Positions 42,721-52,261 of a DNA stretch of 64,000 nucleotides are shown here, piece after piece. Numbering within the stretch: position 1 is the first letter of the stretch; each line of letters opens with the position of its first letter. Source of the DNA: Planctomycetota bacterium (GTDB lineage: Bacteria; Planctomycetota; Phycisphaerae; UBA1845; UTPLA1); NCBI GenBank assembly GCA_016235815.1, contig JACRIM010000058.1:1-64000 (forward strand). The letters are read 5' to 3'. The notes beneath the pieces were generated by a model that saw only the letters and a list, made by a program, of their open reading frames with translations, was not told the DNA's origin and ran no database searches. The position numbers were made by a program, and so were the translations under genes.

Positions 42721-44292
42721 CTACCGCATCAAATCAAACGCCACCTGCTTATTCGCCAGCCACTCGCCGGCGCGCGTGCGAACATTCTTAACCTCGGGGT
42801 TCGAGCCGGGGTCGACGCCGATAAGCCGCGAATAGACAAGCGTGATGTCCGCCCAGAGTTGGCCAAGCCACGCAGAGGCGGTGAGGTCGGCCCCATCGAC
42901 GGTGAAAAGCAGCGTCGGCATCTTCTCGCTGCATCGCTTGACGTTGGCGAGGGCAAGGACAAGATCGGTCTCGTTTCGCGTGAGCCCGGCGTGGGCCGGA
43001 TTGATCGCGTCAATCGCCGCGCCCAGCCCGGCCGCCCCCGACGCGATGCGCGTGTCGAGCAGAAAGACAGCGAGCTTGTGTTCGCTGGTGCCGAGGATGG
43101 CCTCCAGGTTCATGTGCGAATCGCGCGGCAAGCCGAGGTACCGCGACATGGTGATGTCGTTGCCGTCACGGTTGACGCCCTCATTCCAGTATTGGCAGAA
43201 CTCGTCGGCACTGCAGCGGAGGCTGGGGGAATTGGTGCCAAGATAGATATGGTTCGCGCCCCGGCGAAGCTGCTGCATGCGAATCCACTGGGCAACCACG
43301 ACCGGAGCCGACGAACGATCGGCAAGATTTATCGCGTCACACGCCGCCTGAATGATCGTCCAATAGCCGGCAACATCAAGACCGGCCACGTGCATTGGAG
43401 CCATGAGAATCGGCGTCTTGTTCCGGCCATAACGACCGGAGACTTCGTCGGGCAGCGTGAGCAAAAGATTGCCGTCGCGCTCGGCCAATGCCCGAAGCGG
43501 ACCGGTGTTGGCAAAAACGATGCGCTTCGCCGCCCGCGGCGTGAACTCGTGAAGCTTGATGGTCTCCTCGGTAATCCCGCTCCGCGAGAACTCAAGGAAC
43601 AGCGTATTGCCCACGTTGCAGTTGGCGGGCAATTCATCCAGCTCCTTCGGCGAATTCGCAAGGAGCCACTGCGGGTGTTGGCCCGCTCGTGCATTGGCCA
43701 GCCGTGCAACGAAATAGTTGAACTGCTCGTTCGCACCGATGCCGCTGTTAATGATGTACGTGGGTCGTCCGCCCGGAAAATGCTGCTTGCAAAACGCGTC
43801 GATCTTCGGCGCAACCTCGTTCAGCCAGGCGCGTGCATAGTCGAGCGGTCGATCACGATACAACACGCCGAGCGGATCGTTCGCCGCCTGCGTCGTGAAT
43901 GCCGTGATCGCCGTGCCGATCGAATCGAGCACAGGCTTCGCGGCCTTCGTCGGCTCGCTAAGCGAGGGCGAAAACGCTCGGATGCGAATGCGCCCGTCGG
44001 CCAGTGCGAATGTGTCATTCTTCGCGAGCGGCGGCCCCGCGATCTCGGCCCCACCGGCCGACGCAACAGGCTTCAACCGCGCGAGAATCGTGCCGAAGCC
44101 ATGCTCGCCGAGGAGCGCGGCGGCCTGATCGGCGGAGATGCGCCACGCCTCGGCGCAGTTGTCGATCAGCCTCTGCGGGTCGATGGTGCCGGCAAGGGCA
44201 TCCTCGAGTCGTGCGTCAGTTGCCGCCGCGACACCGAACCGCTTCGTGGCGTCGGCCGCGGCGGACTTGAGTTGTTCGAGAAGCCTGGACAT
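42721..44292 (-). CDS. pgi: Divergent glucose-6-phosphate isomerase
   Basis: The 523-residue protein has the two-SIS-domain PGI layout. Visible segments are YIINSGIGANEQFNYFVARLA, TLFLEFSRSGITEETIKLHEF (phosphate-binding S.SG.T.ET), VFANTGPLRALAERDGNLLLTLPDEVSGRYGRNKTPILMAPMHVAGLD (matching the usual GGRYS..S..GL) and GVDPGSNPEVKNVRTRAGEWLANK (matching the DQPGVE..K end). The usual GTNGQH(S/A)FYQL active-site block appears only as a divergent LPRDSHMNLEAILG. It would interconvert glucose-6-P and fructose-6-P. It is transcribed 9 bp after the GT2 gene. Confidence 0.75.
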   Translation of the reverse strand: MSRLLEQLKSAAADATKRFGVAAATDARLEDALAGTIDPQRLIDNCAEAWRISADQAAALLGEHGFGTILARLKPVASAGGAEIAGPPLAKNDTFALADGRIRIRAFSPSLSEPTKAAKPVLDSIGTAITAFTTQAANDPLGVLYRDRPLDYARAWLNEVAPKIDAFCKQHFPGGRPTYIINSGIGANEQFNYFVARLANARAGQHPQWLLANSPKELDELPANCNVGNTLFLEFSRSGITEETIKLHEFTPRAAKRIVFANTGPLRALAERDGNLLLTLPDEVSGRYGRNKTPILMAPMHVAGLDVAGYWTIIQAACDAINLADRSSAPVVVAQWIRMQQLRRGANHIYLGTNSPSLRCSADEFCQYWNEGVNRDGNDITMSRYLGLPRDSHMNLEAILGTSEHKLAVFLLDTRIASGAAGLGAAIDAINPAHAGLTRNETDLVLALANVKRCSEKMPTLLFTVDGADLTASAWLGQLWADITLVYSRLIGVDPGSNPEVKNVRTRAGEWLANKQVAFDLMR

Positions 44293-44301
44293 GCTGATCC
44301 C

Positions 44302-45231
44302 CTATCGGCGCCGGCGCAGGAGCGAATCCAGCTCCCAGAACCGGAAGTTTATCAACTGAACAATGACGCCGATGCTCACGGCGACAAGACTCATGGCGGA
44401 GAGTGCGAAAGTGCCAACAATGAGGGCAAGACGATAGCTGGAATCGGGTTGCCAATGACCGAGAAATACGCCAAGCCCACACCCGACGGCCGCGAGAAAC
44501 AGCAGGATGCCGAGGCCTCCGAAAAACGTCAGCGGCTTGTACGACCTGAAGAGGCTGAGGATGCGAAAGATGACCCGGAACCCATCGTGAAACGTGCTCA
44601 ATTTGGAAACGCTTCCCACGGGCCGCTCGCGGTATTCAACAGGAATCTCGCGCACAACCCATCGCCGATACAAGCACTGCACCGACATCTCCGTTTCGAT
44701 GTCAAAGCCATACGCGATGATCGGCAGGTTTCGAGCCACATGCCGGTTAAACGCCCGGTACCCGCTCATGATGTCCGTCAGGCTCGACCCGAAAATCAGA
44801 TTGATCATCGAACACACCAGCCGATTGCCAAACACATGGAACGGCCGGTAGGCCGCCTTCTGATCGACCGCCTCGCGCCGACCAACCACCATATCTGCCT
44901 GTTCAGCAGCAACCGGCGCAAGCAGATCGCGCACCCGGTCGGCGGGATAGGTGTCATCGCCGTCCACCATGACGTAATAGTCGGCGTCCACCTTCTCCAG
45001 CATGGCCGCGACCACGTGCCCCTTGCCCTGCTTCTTCTCGGGGATCACGGTCGCGCCCACCGCACGAGCGGCGTCGGCCGTGCCATCCGTGCTGTTGTTG
45101 TCAAAAACGTAGACGATCGCCTCGGGAATGGCGCGTTTGAAGTCTTCTACGACCTTGCGCACCGTGGCGATCTCGTTATAACAAGGGATAAGGACGGCGA
45201 CGCGGCCAAGTGGAGCTAGCGTTGAATCCAT
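44302..45231 (-). CDS. Glycosyltransferase family 2 (DPM1/GtrB-like)
   Basis: The start MDSTLAPLGRVAVLIPCYNE gives 309 residues. The GT-A domain shows AVLIPCYNEIATV, VYVFDNNSTDGTADAA, KQGKGHVVAAMLEKV, YYVMVDGDDTYPADRV (DxD-type metal site) and SSLTDIMSGYRAFNRHVARNLP. The C-terminus has two membrane segments (FFGGLGILLFLAAVGCGLGVF and a second from about residue 270). Such enzymes load a polyprenyl phosphate with a hexose for later transfer outside the cytoplasm. It is divergent from the PPIase gene. Confidence 0.9.
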   Translation of the reverse strand: MDSTLAPLGRVAVLIPCYNEIATVRKVVEDFKRAIPEAIVYVFDNNSTDGTADAARAVGATVIPEKKQGKGHVVAAMLEKVDADYYVMVDGDDTYPADRVRDLLAPVAAEQADMVVGRREAVDQKAAYRPFHVFGNRLVCSMINLIFGSSLTDIMSGYRAFNRHVARNLPIIAYGFDIETEMSVQCLYRRWVVREIPVEYRERPVGSVSKLSTFHDGFRVIFRILSLFRSYKPLTFFGGLGILLFLAAVGCGLGVFLGHWQPDSSYRLALIVGTFALSAMSLVAVSIGVIVQLINFRFWELDSLLRRRR

Positions 45232-45340
45232 GCCGGTCCTCGTAATTCGACGGGTGAGACGCGTGCTAGCTTCGTCAGTTAGCGGCGTCATGTCAACGGG
45301 CGCGCTTGGAGCCGCGTGTCAATGCGGTAGAATGCCGACT

Positions 45341-46732
45341 ATGAACATGGCGCGGTCTGTCATCATCGTGGTTTGCGCGGCCGGACTCGTCGGCTGCATG
45401 GATGCGTCAGGCAATCGCGTCTCCATGCAGGAATGGTGGGCAAGCCGCACCGAGAAAAAGCAGCCTGAGCCGCGCTCCGAAAAACCCGACGTTGAGGCAG
45501 CCGACACCGCGGATTCGCAATCGCCCACGCAACGGCCGGCTCAGAACGACACACGCCTTGCATCCCAGCAGGAGCGACCCGCCAACGAGACCGCCCCGCG
45601 CAGCGCCGAGGATTCACCCGGCGCCGTCCGCGCCGACCACCTCGTCGTCGACGATGAAATCATCCGCGTGCAGGATATTTTGGAGCCGTTGCAGTCGCGA
45701 CTGCCAACATTGGAGTCGGAGCTATCCACCGACCAATACTGGCGCAAAGTCGGCGAACTCATCCGCCAGCAGATCATCGAAGCCGTCGCCCAGCATCTCA
45801 TCTGGCGGCGCGCGCAGGAAACGTTGCACGACGAGTTGAAGCCGCAACTCGACAAGGCCGTCGAAAAGATGGAAAAGGATCGCATCAACCGCGAATTCGG
45901 CGGGCGCGAAACGGCCTATGCGAAATATCTCTCCAAACACGGCAAATCGCGCGACGAGGTCCGCGAGCGACTACGCAGATCCGTCCTCATCGACAGCTAC
46001 CTCCGCGATCGCTTGCTGCCCATGGTGCCGCTGCCGCGCAAGCAAGAGCTGCAGGCCTACTACAACTCGCACCTCACCGATTTCTCCAAAGAGGGAAGAC
46101 GGGAGATGTACTTAATCGACGTGCCCGTGGCATCGTTTCTCGATCTAAGCCGGCCCATGACCCGTGAGGACGAGCGCATCGCGATTGAAAAAGCACGAGG
46201 CACAATTGACAAGGCGGCGGCCGCCCTAAAGGAAGGTCGGCCCTTCGCAGACGTGGCGAAGGAGTTCTCCTACGGCCTCCACAAAGACGAAGGCGGCTAC
46301 TGGGGCTGGATCACCCAACCCGGCGACGCAAACGCCGCCCCGCTTCAAGGACACTGGGAAGCACCTTCACGCAAGCTATTTGAACTTAAGGCGGGCGAAA
46401 GCAGCGAAGTCATTGACGCTGCGCGGAGCTTCTTTATTGTGCGAGTAGGAGAAATCGAAGAATCGTCGCGCCTGTCGTTCCAAGAAGCACAGCCCGAGAT
46501 CACCAACGCAATTCGACAACAGCGATTCATCAAACTCCGTGCCGAGTTTCTGCAGAAGGAATTGGACCGCTCGACCATCGGCTCGTTGGACGCCTTTGTA
46601 AGAGCCGTGCTCAATGCCGTGCCGACACAGGCGAATGCCTCCGCCGGGTCGGGTAGCGACCAGGACGCCATCCCGAGTCGATCACCAAAACTAAAAACTG
46701 ACAAGGCGAAAAAAGGGCCGCCGCCGCAGTAG
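45341..46732 (+). CDS. Parvulin-type peptidyl-prolyl isomerase lipoprotein (SurA/PrsA-like)
   Basis: The start MNMARSVIIVVCAAGLVGC has a lipobox and gives 463 residues; ATG 45332 is an alternative. An Asp/Pro/Ser-rich linker leads to an N-terminal helical chaperone part (QYWRKVGELIRQQIIEAVAQHLIWRRA...FGGRETAYAKYLSKHGKSRDEVRERLRRSVLIDSYL). A rotamase domain follows: ALKEGRPFADVAKEFSYGLHKDEGGYWGWI...LFELKAGESSEVIDAARSFFIVRVGEI. It should fold proteins in the periplasm or outer membrane. It ends in a Lys-rich tail and is convergent with dapB. Confidence 0.85.
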   Translation: MNMARSVIIVVCAAGLVGCMDASGNRVSMQEWWASRTEKKQPEPRSEKPDVEAADTADSQSPTQRPAQNDTRLASQQERPANETAPRSAEDSPGAVRADHLVVDDEIIRVQDILEPLQSRLPTLESELSTDQYWRKVGELIRQQIIEAVAQHLIWRRAQETLHDELKPQLDKAVEKMEKDRINREFGGRETAYAKYLSKHGKSRDEVRERLRRSVLIDSYLRDRLLPMVPLPRKQELQAYYNSHLTDFSKEGRREMYLIDVPVASFLDLSRPMTREDERIAIEKARGTIDKAAAALKEGRPFADVAKEFSYGLHKDEGGYWGWITQPGDANAAPLQGHWEAPSRKLFELKAGESSEVIDAARSFFIVRVGEIEESSRLSFQEAQPEITNAIRQQRFIKLRAEFLQKELDRSTIGSLDAFVRAVLNAVPTQANASAGSGSDQDAIPSRSPKLKTDKAKKGPPPQ

Positions 46733-46868
46733 GTGGCGTGCAAGATTTTGTACAGGCCCAACGAGGCCCACGCGCCAGCGCGGACTTCTCCACGATCCCA
46801 AGGTGCCGACACAGGCTACTCTCGGCTTCCGCAAACCCGCTCGCAGCCGATGCTCGTCCCGTCTTGTC

Positions 46869-47672
46869 TCACTTGGAAGATTGACCCGCCCCAAACAACA
46901 CATCGCTCATCTGATACATCCCCGCCGGCTTTCCCACGAGCCACTTGGCCGCCCGTAGCGCCCCAAGCGCAAAGGTATCGCGCGAATGCGCCGAATGGGC
47001 AATGCTGATCGTCTCGCCAAGCGTGCCGAACGACACCGTGTGCTCGCCGATGGTGTCGCCGATGCGCAGGCTGTGCAAGCCGATCTCGCCGGCCGGTCGT
47101 TGCCCGGTCTGGCCGTCGCGGCCCTTGATGGTCGCGGGGTTCCCGCCCCGGCCGCGTGCAACCGCGTCGCGCAAAGCGATGGCCGTACCGCTTGGCGCAT
47201 CGGTCTTGAATCGATGGTGGGCCTCGGTGATTTCCACGTCGTAGGAGGTGTCCAACGTTCGACCAAGCTCCTCGGCGATACGCAGCAGGACATTCACGCC
47301 AACGCTCATGTTTGCGGATTTGAGAACCGGAATGCGTCTGGCAGCCTCACGAATGGCGGCAAGATCGGAGTTAGAGTGGCCGGTGGTGCCGATGAGAATG
47401 GGCTTAGCCTTCGATACACAGAGGTCGAGCCACTGTCTCGTCGCATGGGCCGTGGAGAATTCGATGAAGACATCGAACTCAGCGTTAATGGCCGAGCCGA
47501 CCGTAACGCCGGTCGCGCCAATGCCCGCAAGCTCACCCGCATCCCTGCCAAGCAGCGGATTATCTGTGGACTCAGCCGCCGCGACGATCTTCACCTGCGC
47601 ATCTTCTCCGGCCAGCGCAACAATGCGTCGCCCCATCCGCCCACCCGCGCCGCTGAGTGCAATACCAACCAT
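46869..47672 (-). CDS. dapB: 4-hydroxy-tetrahydrodipicolinate reductase
   Basis: The 267-residue protein is of normal length. The NAD(P)-binding opening is IALSGAGGRMGRRIV, followed by VFIEFSTAHATRQWL, ILIGTTGHSN, ANMSVGVNVLLRIAEELG (catalytic region), the DapB signature VEITEAHHRFKTDAPSGTAIALRDAV and the C-terminal LRIGDTIGEHTVSFGTLGETISIAHSAHSRDTFALGALRAAKWL. It acts in lysine and diaminopimelate synthesis. No other dap gene is near. Its promoter lies just downstream of the rRNA operon terminator. Confidence 0.96.
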   Translation of the reverse strand: MVGIALSGAGGRMGRRIVALAGEDAQVKIVAAAESTDNPLLGRDAGELAGIGATGVTVGSAINAEFDVFIEFSTAHATRQWLDLCVSKAKPILIGTTGHSNSDLAAIREAARRIPVLKSANMSVGVNVLLRIAEELGRTLDTSYDVEITEAHHRFKTDAPSGTAIALRDAVARGRGGNPATIKGRDGQTGQRPAGEIGLHSLRIGDTIGEHTVSFGTLGETISIAHSAHSRDTFALGALRAAKWLVGKPAGMYQMSDVLFGAGQSSK

Positions 47673-47791
47673 ATGGACGTCCTTCAGAAGCTTGACGGTT
47701 TTCGATTGCTTAGCATTGTACGCTGGCGAATCGCTGCGTCGGGCGTCAGGTGCTCTGATTGTGCGAATTCGCGCGTTCAGGCGAAACGCTG

Positions 47792-47833
47792 TAAAAAAGG
47801 AGAAGGCCGGACATCTTTCGATGACCGGCCTTC
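47792..47833 (-). terminator. Terminator of the rRNA operon
   Basis: On the minus strand GAAGGCCGG-TCAT and ATG-CCGGCCTTC pair with a CGAAAG-type loop and run into CTCCTTTTTTAC. It lies 7 bp beyond the 3' end of 5S rRNA. Confidence 0.85.
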
Positions 47834-47839
47834 AAAAAA

Positions 47840-47946
47840 GCTGGCACAAACCTACTCTCGCCTACTAAGACTACCATCGGCCCCAGGGACTTTACGGCCG
47901 AGTTCGGAAAGGGATCGGGTGTTTCCCCCTGGGTATGGGCACCAGC
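47840..47946 (-). rRNA. rrf: 5S ribosomal RNA
   Basis: The minus strand carries the 5S hallmarks: GCTGGTGC at the 5' end pairing with GTGCCAGC at the 3' end, AACACCCGATCCCTTTCCGAACTCGG (given here as CCCGATC...CCGAACTCGG) and the GGTAGT...GCGAGAGTAGG end. About 107 nt. It follows the 23S gene after roughly 220 bp. Confidence 0.93.
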
Positions 47947-48063
47947 AAGGCCACGAGCGACCTGTCGGCCGCTCGTGACGCATTCCTAGAGCAGCCCTCG
48001 TCGTCGTCGATAATAATGATCTCTCACAATCAGCTAGGAACGACGGGGCTACCAAAATATTAA

Positions 48064-48164
48064 GAATAGAGTGGATAGTGAATCACCAGATCAGTCGGAT
48101 CCTCGCCGACGAGACATTGGTGATGGAGTGATGGGTGGCTGTTTTTGACAGCCATTCATCAATG

Positions 48165-48173
<9 letters not shown>
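48064..48173 (-). other. 3' half of the 23S processing stems
   Basis: Bases 48155-48173 pair with 51069-51087 to extend the terminal helix of 23S to about 19 bp with two G-U pairs. Bases 48064-48077 (GAATAGAGTGGATA) are exactly complementary to 51269-51282. Between them a small hairpin, GGCTGT/ACAGCC, occurs at 48137-48153. These are typical RNase III precursor stems. Confidence 0.65.
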
Positions 48174-51068
<2,895 letters not shown>

Positions 51069-51077
<9 letters not shown>

Positions 51078-51282
51078 CATCGATGAAGTTCTGTCAGGCC
51101 GTCTCGTCACATCCAGCACTCGCGTGTCAGACACTCCGAAAAAGCCCAGCTCACCCATCGATCAGCCAAGTCGCCGTCGGCGCTCTAAATCCCTGAACCA
51201 CGCTCGATTGCTCGCGCGCGATTCGGAAATCAGAGTTCTTTAGGATCTTTGTGATTAGGTTCATCACATATCCACTCTATTC
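51069..51282 (-). other. 5' half of the 23S processing stems
   Basis: This side holds the partners of the stems just described: 51069-51087 next to the 23S 5' end and TATCCACTCTATTC at 51269-51282, a 14-base perfect complement of the 3' flank. The 23S precursor can thus be closed by an outer and an inner helix. Confidence 0.65.
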
Positions 51283-51285
51283 AAA

Positions 51286-51297
51286 TGTCAAAGAGCA
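51286..51297 (-). promoter_or_regulatory. boxA antitermination site upstream of 23S
   Basis: The minus strand reads TGCTCTTTGACA, one base off the boxA consensus TGCTCTTTAACA, placed between tRNA-Ala and 23S as in other rRNA operons. It should recruit the NusB/S10 antitermination complex. Confidence 0.8.
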
Positions 51298-51334
51298 CCC
51301 TCCGGACTCTCGATCATCCCTGCCGGGATTCACC

Positions 51335-51398
51335 AGAGACTGGAGACTAGAAACAAGACCGTCGCAATTCGACCTCTTGTTTCTAGTTTCAAGTCTCC
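51335..51398 (-). repeat. Imperfect inverted repeat between tRNA-Ala and boxA
   Basis: CTAGAAACAAGA (51347-51358) pairs exactly with TCTTGTTTCTAG (51375-51386); pairing extends imperfectly to about 24 bp per arm with a 16-base loop. It could be a processing hairpin of the pre-rRNA spacer or a dispersed palindrome that inserted here. Confidence 0.6.
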
Positions 51399-51409
51399 TA
51401 TTTTCTGAC

Positions 51410-51482
51410 TGGAGCCGACCGGGATCGAACCGGCAACCCCTAGCTTGCAAAGCTAGTGCTCTCCCAATTGAGCTACGGCCCC
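51410..51482 (-). tRNA. tRNA-Ala (UGC)
   Basis: The minus strand folds as a 73-nt cloverleaf: acceptor GGGGCCG/CGGCTCC, D-arm GCTC..GAGC, anticodon loop CTTTGCAAG with TGC, T-arm GCCGG-TTCGATC-CCGGT, discriminator A. No CCA is encoded. Confidence 0.95.
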
Positions 51483-51541
51483 TTACACCGGCCGATCCTC
51501 GTAGCGCACCAGCAATTGCATTCTTCGCTGGCTGACCTCAT

Positions 51542-51615
51542 TGGGCCCGACAAGATTCGAACTTGTGACCTCGTCCTTATCAGGGACGCGCTCTAACCAA
51601 CTGAGCTACGAGCCC
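51542..51615 (-). tRNA. tRNA-Ile (GAU)
   Basis: The minus strand folds as a 74-nt cloverleaf: acceptor GGGCTCG/CGGGCCC, D-arm GCTC..GAGC, anticodon loop CCTGATAAG with GAT, T-arm ACAAG-TTCGAAT-CTTGT, discriminator A. No CCA is encoded. Ile then Ala is the usual 16S-23S spacer order. Confidence 0.95.
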
Positions 51616-51650
51616 GAATCCGTTAGACCCTTTTCTAATAATGCGGCGAC

Positions 51651-51676
51651 AAAAAAACCACCGGCGACTGCGGTGG
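51651..51676 (-). terminator. Intrinsic terminator between the small RNA and tRNA-Ile
   Basis: On the minus strand CCACCG, CAGTCGC and CGGTGG form a 6-bp stem immediately followed by seven T residues. It stands 35 bp before tRNA-Ile, so it either ends the small RNA or attenuates the rRNA operon. Confidence 0.85.
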
Positions 51677-51814
51677 CATTCGGAGAACCGATTCACCACG
51701 CTCGGCAGCTAGGCCGTGGACTCTTGCGCCAAGTTTTCAAGCTTTCGTTCCAGTTCGGCTCTCCGCCTGTGCTGAAGGACTACTAGCTCTCCAACCGTCT
51801 TATGCGGTTGCAGC
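51651..51814 (-). ncRNA. Structured small RNA or leader of the split rRNA operon
   Basis: The minus strand between a promoter (51820-51847) and an intrinsic terminator (51651-51676) has no reading frame but strong pairing. A perfect 10-bp helix joins 51756-51765 to 51681-51690 (CGGAGAGCCG with CGGTTCTCCG, one G-U). CAACCG/CGGTTG (51792-51797/51805-51810) stacks on a CTGTGCTG/CAGCACAG helix (51811-51818/51767-51774). CCACG/CGTGG (51715-51719/51696-51700) closes an inner hairpin. Its loop CUAGCU (51707-51712) is exactly complementary to AGCUAG at 51783-51788, which would be a 6-bp pseudoknot. I match it to no known RNA class. It could be an independent sRNA of about 164 nt or an attenuating leader for tRNA-Ile-tRNA-Ala-23S-5S. 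Confidence 0.6.
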
Positions 51815-51819
51815 ACAGT

Positions 51820-51847
51820 AATTTAGTGCCCCTGCGCCCTGTGTCAA
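51820..51847 (-). promoter_or_regulatory. Promoter of the structured RNA
   Basis: The minus strand reads TTGACA (51842-51847), 16 bases, then TAAATT (51820-51825). The expected transcription start is about 51813-51814. No better promoter was found between here and tRNA-Ile, so it may also serve the rRNA genes by readthrough. Confidence 0.75.
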
Positions 51848-51990
51848 CCCCCCATTCTGGTTTTCCATCAAACTCTCTTAAGTTTCGGCTCTTTAAGGAG
51901 ATACGAGTGCCTAGCCCCCATCACACCCCCACGCTTGGCCTCGTCTCGCAACGCAAACCGCCGAAGAACCGCCTCAAGCGACCATCGTTT

Positions 51991-52000
51991 GGTATAATCC
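51991..52000 (+). promoter_or_regulatory. -10 element upstream of the 59-residue protein
   Basis: GGTATAATCC includes TATAAT at 51993-51998, about 73 bp before the ATG. The -35 region is not recognisable. Confidence 0.45.
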
Positions 52001-52070
52001 TCACCCCGCCAGACCGTCGGGAGATACAGAATTTCAGGACGATAGAATACGATAATTCGGAGCAATAAAC

Positions 52071-52250
52071 ATGCGAAAGTCAAAGGAAATCAAACGCAAG
52101 AAGGAACTTGCCGCCATCGAGATGAAAAAGGGCAACAAAACCGAGGCCTACAAAATGTACGCCGAGGCAAAAAAGGAAATTGACGAACTCCGAGGCCGAA
52201 ACAAGGCACCGGTCGCTGCCGCCGAAGCCCCAGCCGAACCCGCCCAATAA
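52071..52250 (+). CDS. 59-residue highly charged protein
   Basis: The ATG at 52071 follows TTCGGAGCAATAAAC, and a TAA closes the frame at 52250. The product, opening MRKSKEIKRKKELAAIEMKKG, is Lys/Glu-rich and predicted to be one long helix, ending in a flexible Ala/Pro tail (APVAAAEAPAEPAQ). The TATAAT upstream, the RBS and codon use like that of neighbouring genes support a real gene. The family is unknown; charge and helix would suit an RNA- or ribosome-associated protein, but that is speculation. Confidence 0.65.
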   Translation: MRKSKEIKRKKELAAIEMKKGNKTEAYKMYAEAKKEIDELRGRNKAPVAAAEAPAEPAQ

Positions 52251-52261
52251 GTTTGGCTGCC

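Noticed and set aside
42859-45219. 786-codon plus-strand open frame
   Set aside because: It is antisense to both pgi and the GT2 gene. The translation is Arg/His/Asp-rich without motifs, a common artefact in GC-rich genes.
51681-51765. Resemblance of GCGCAAGAGTCCACGG-CCTA to the cyclic-di-GMP-I riboswitch core
   Set aside because: The GNRA tetraloop, its receptor and the closing P1 of that class are absent, and the enclosing 10-bp helix gives a different topology. An Infernal search would settle it.
51616-52070. Search for a 16S rRNA gene or 16S remnant upstream of tRNA-Ile
   Set aside because: No conserved 16S segment (such as the anti-Shine-Dalgarno end or the 530 loop) is visible on either strand here.
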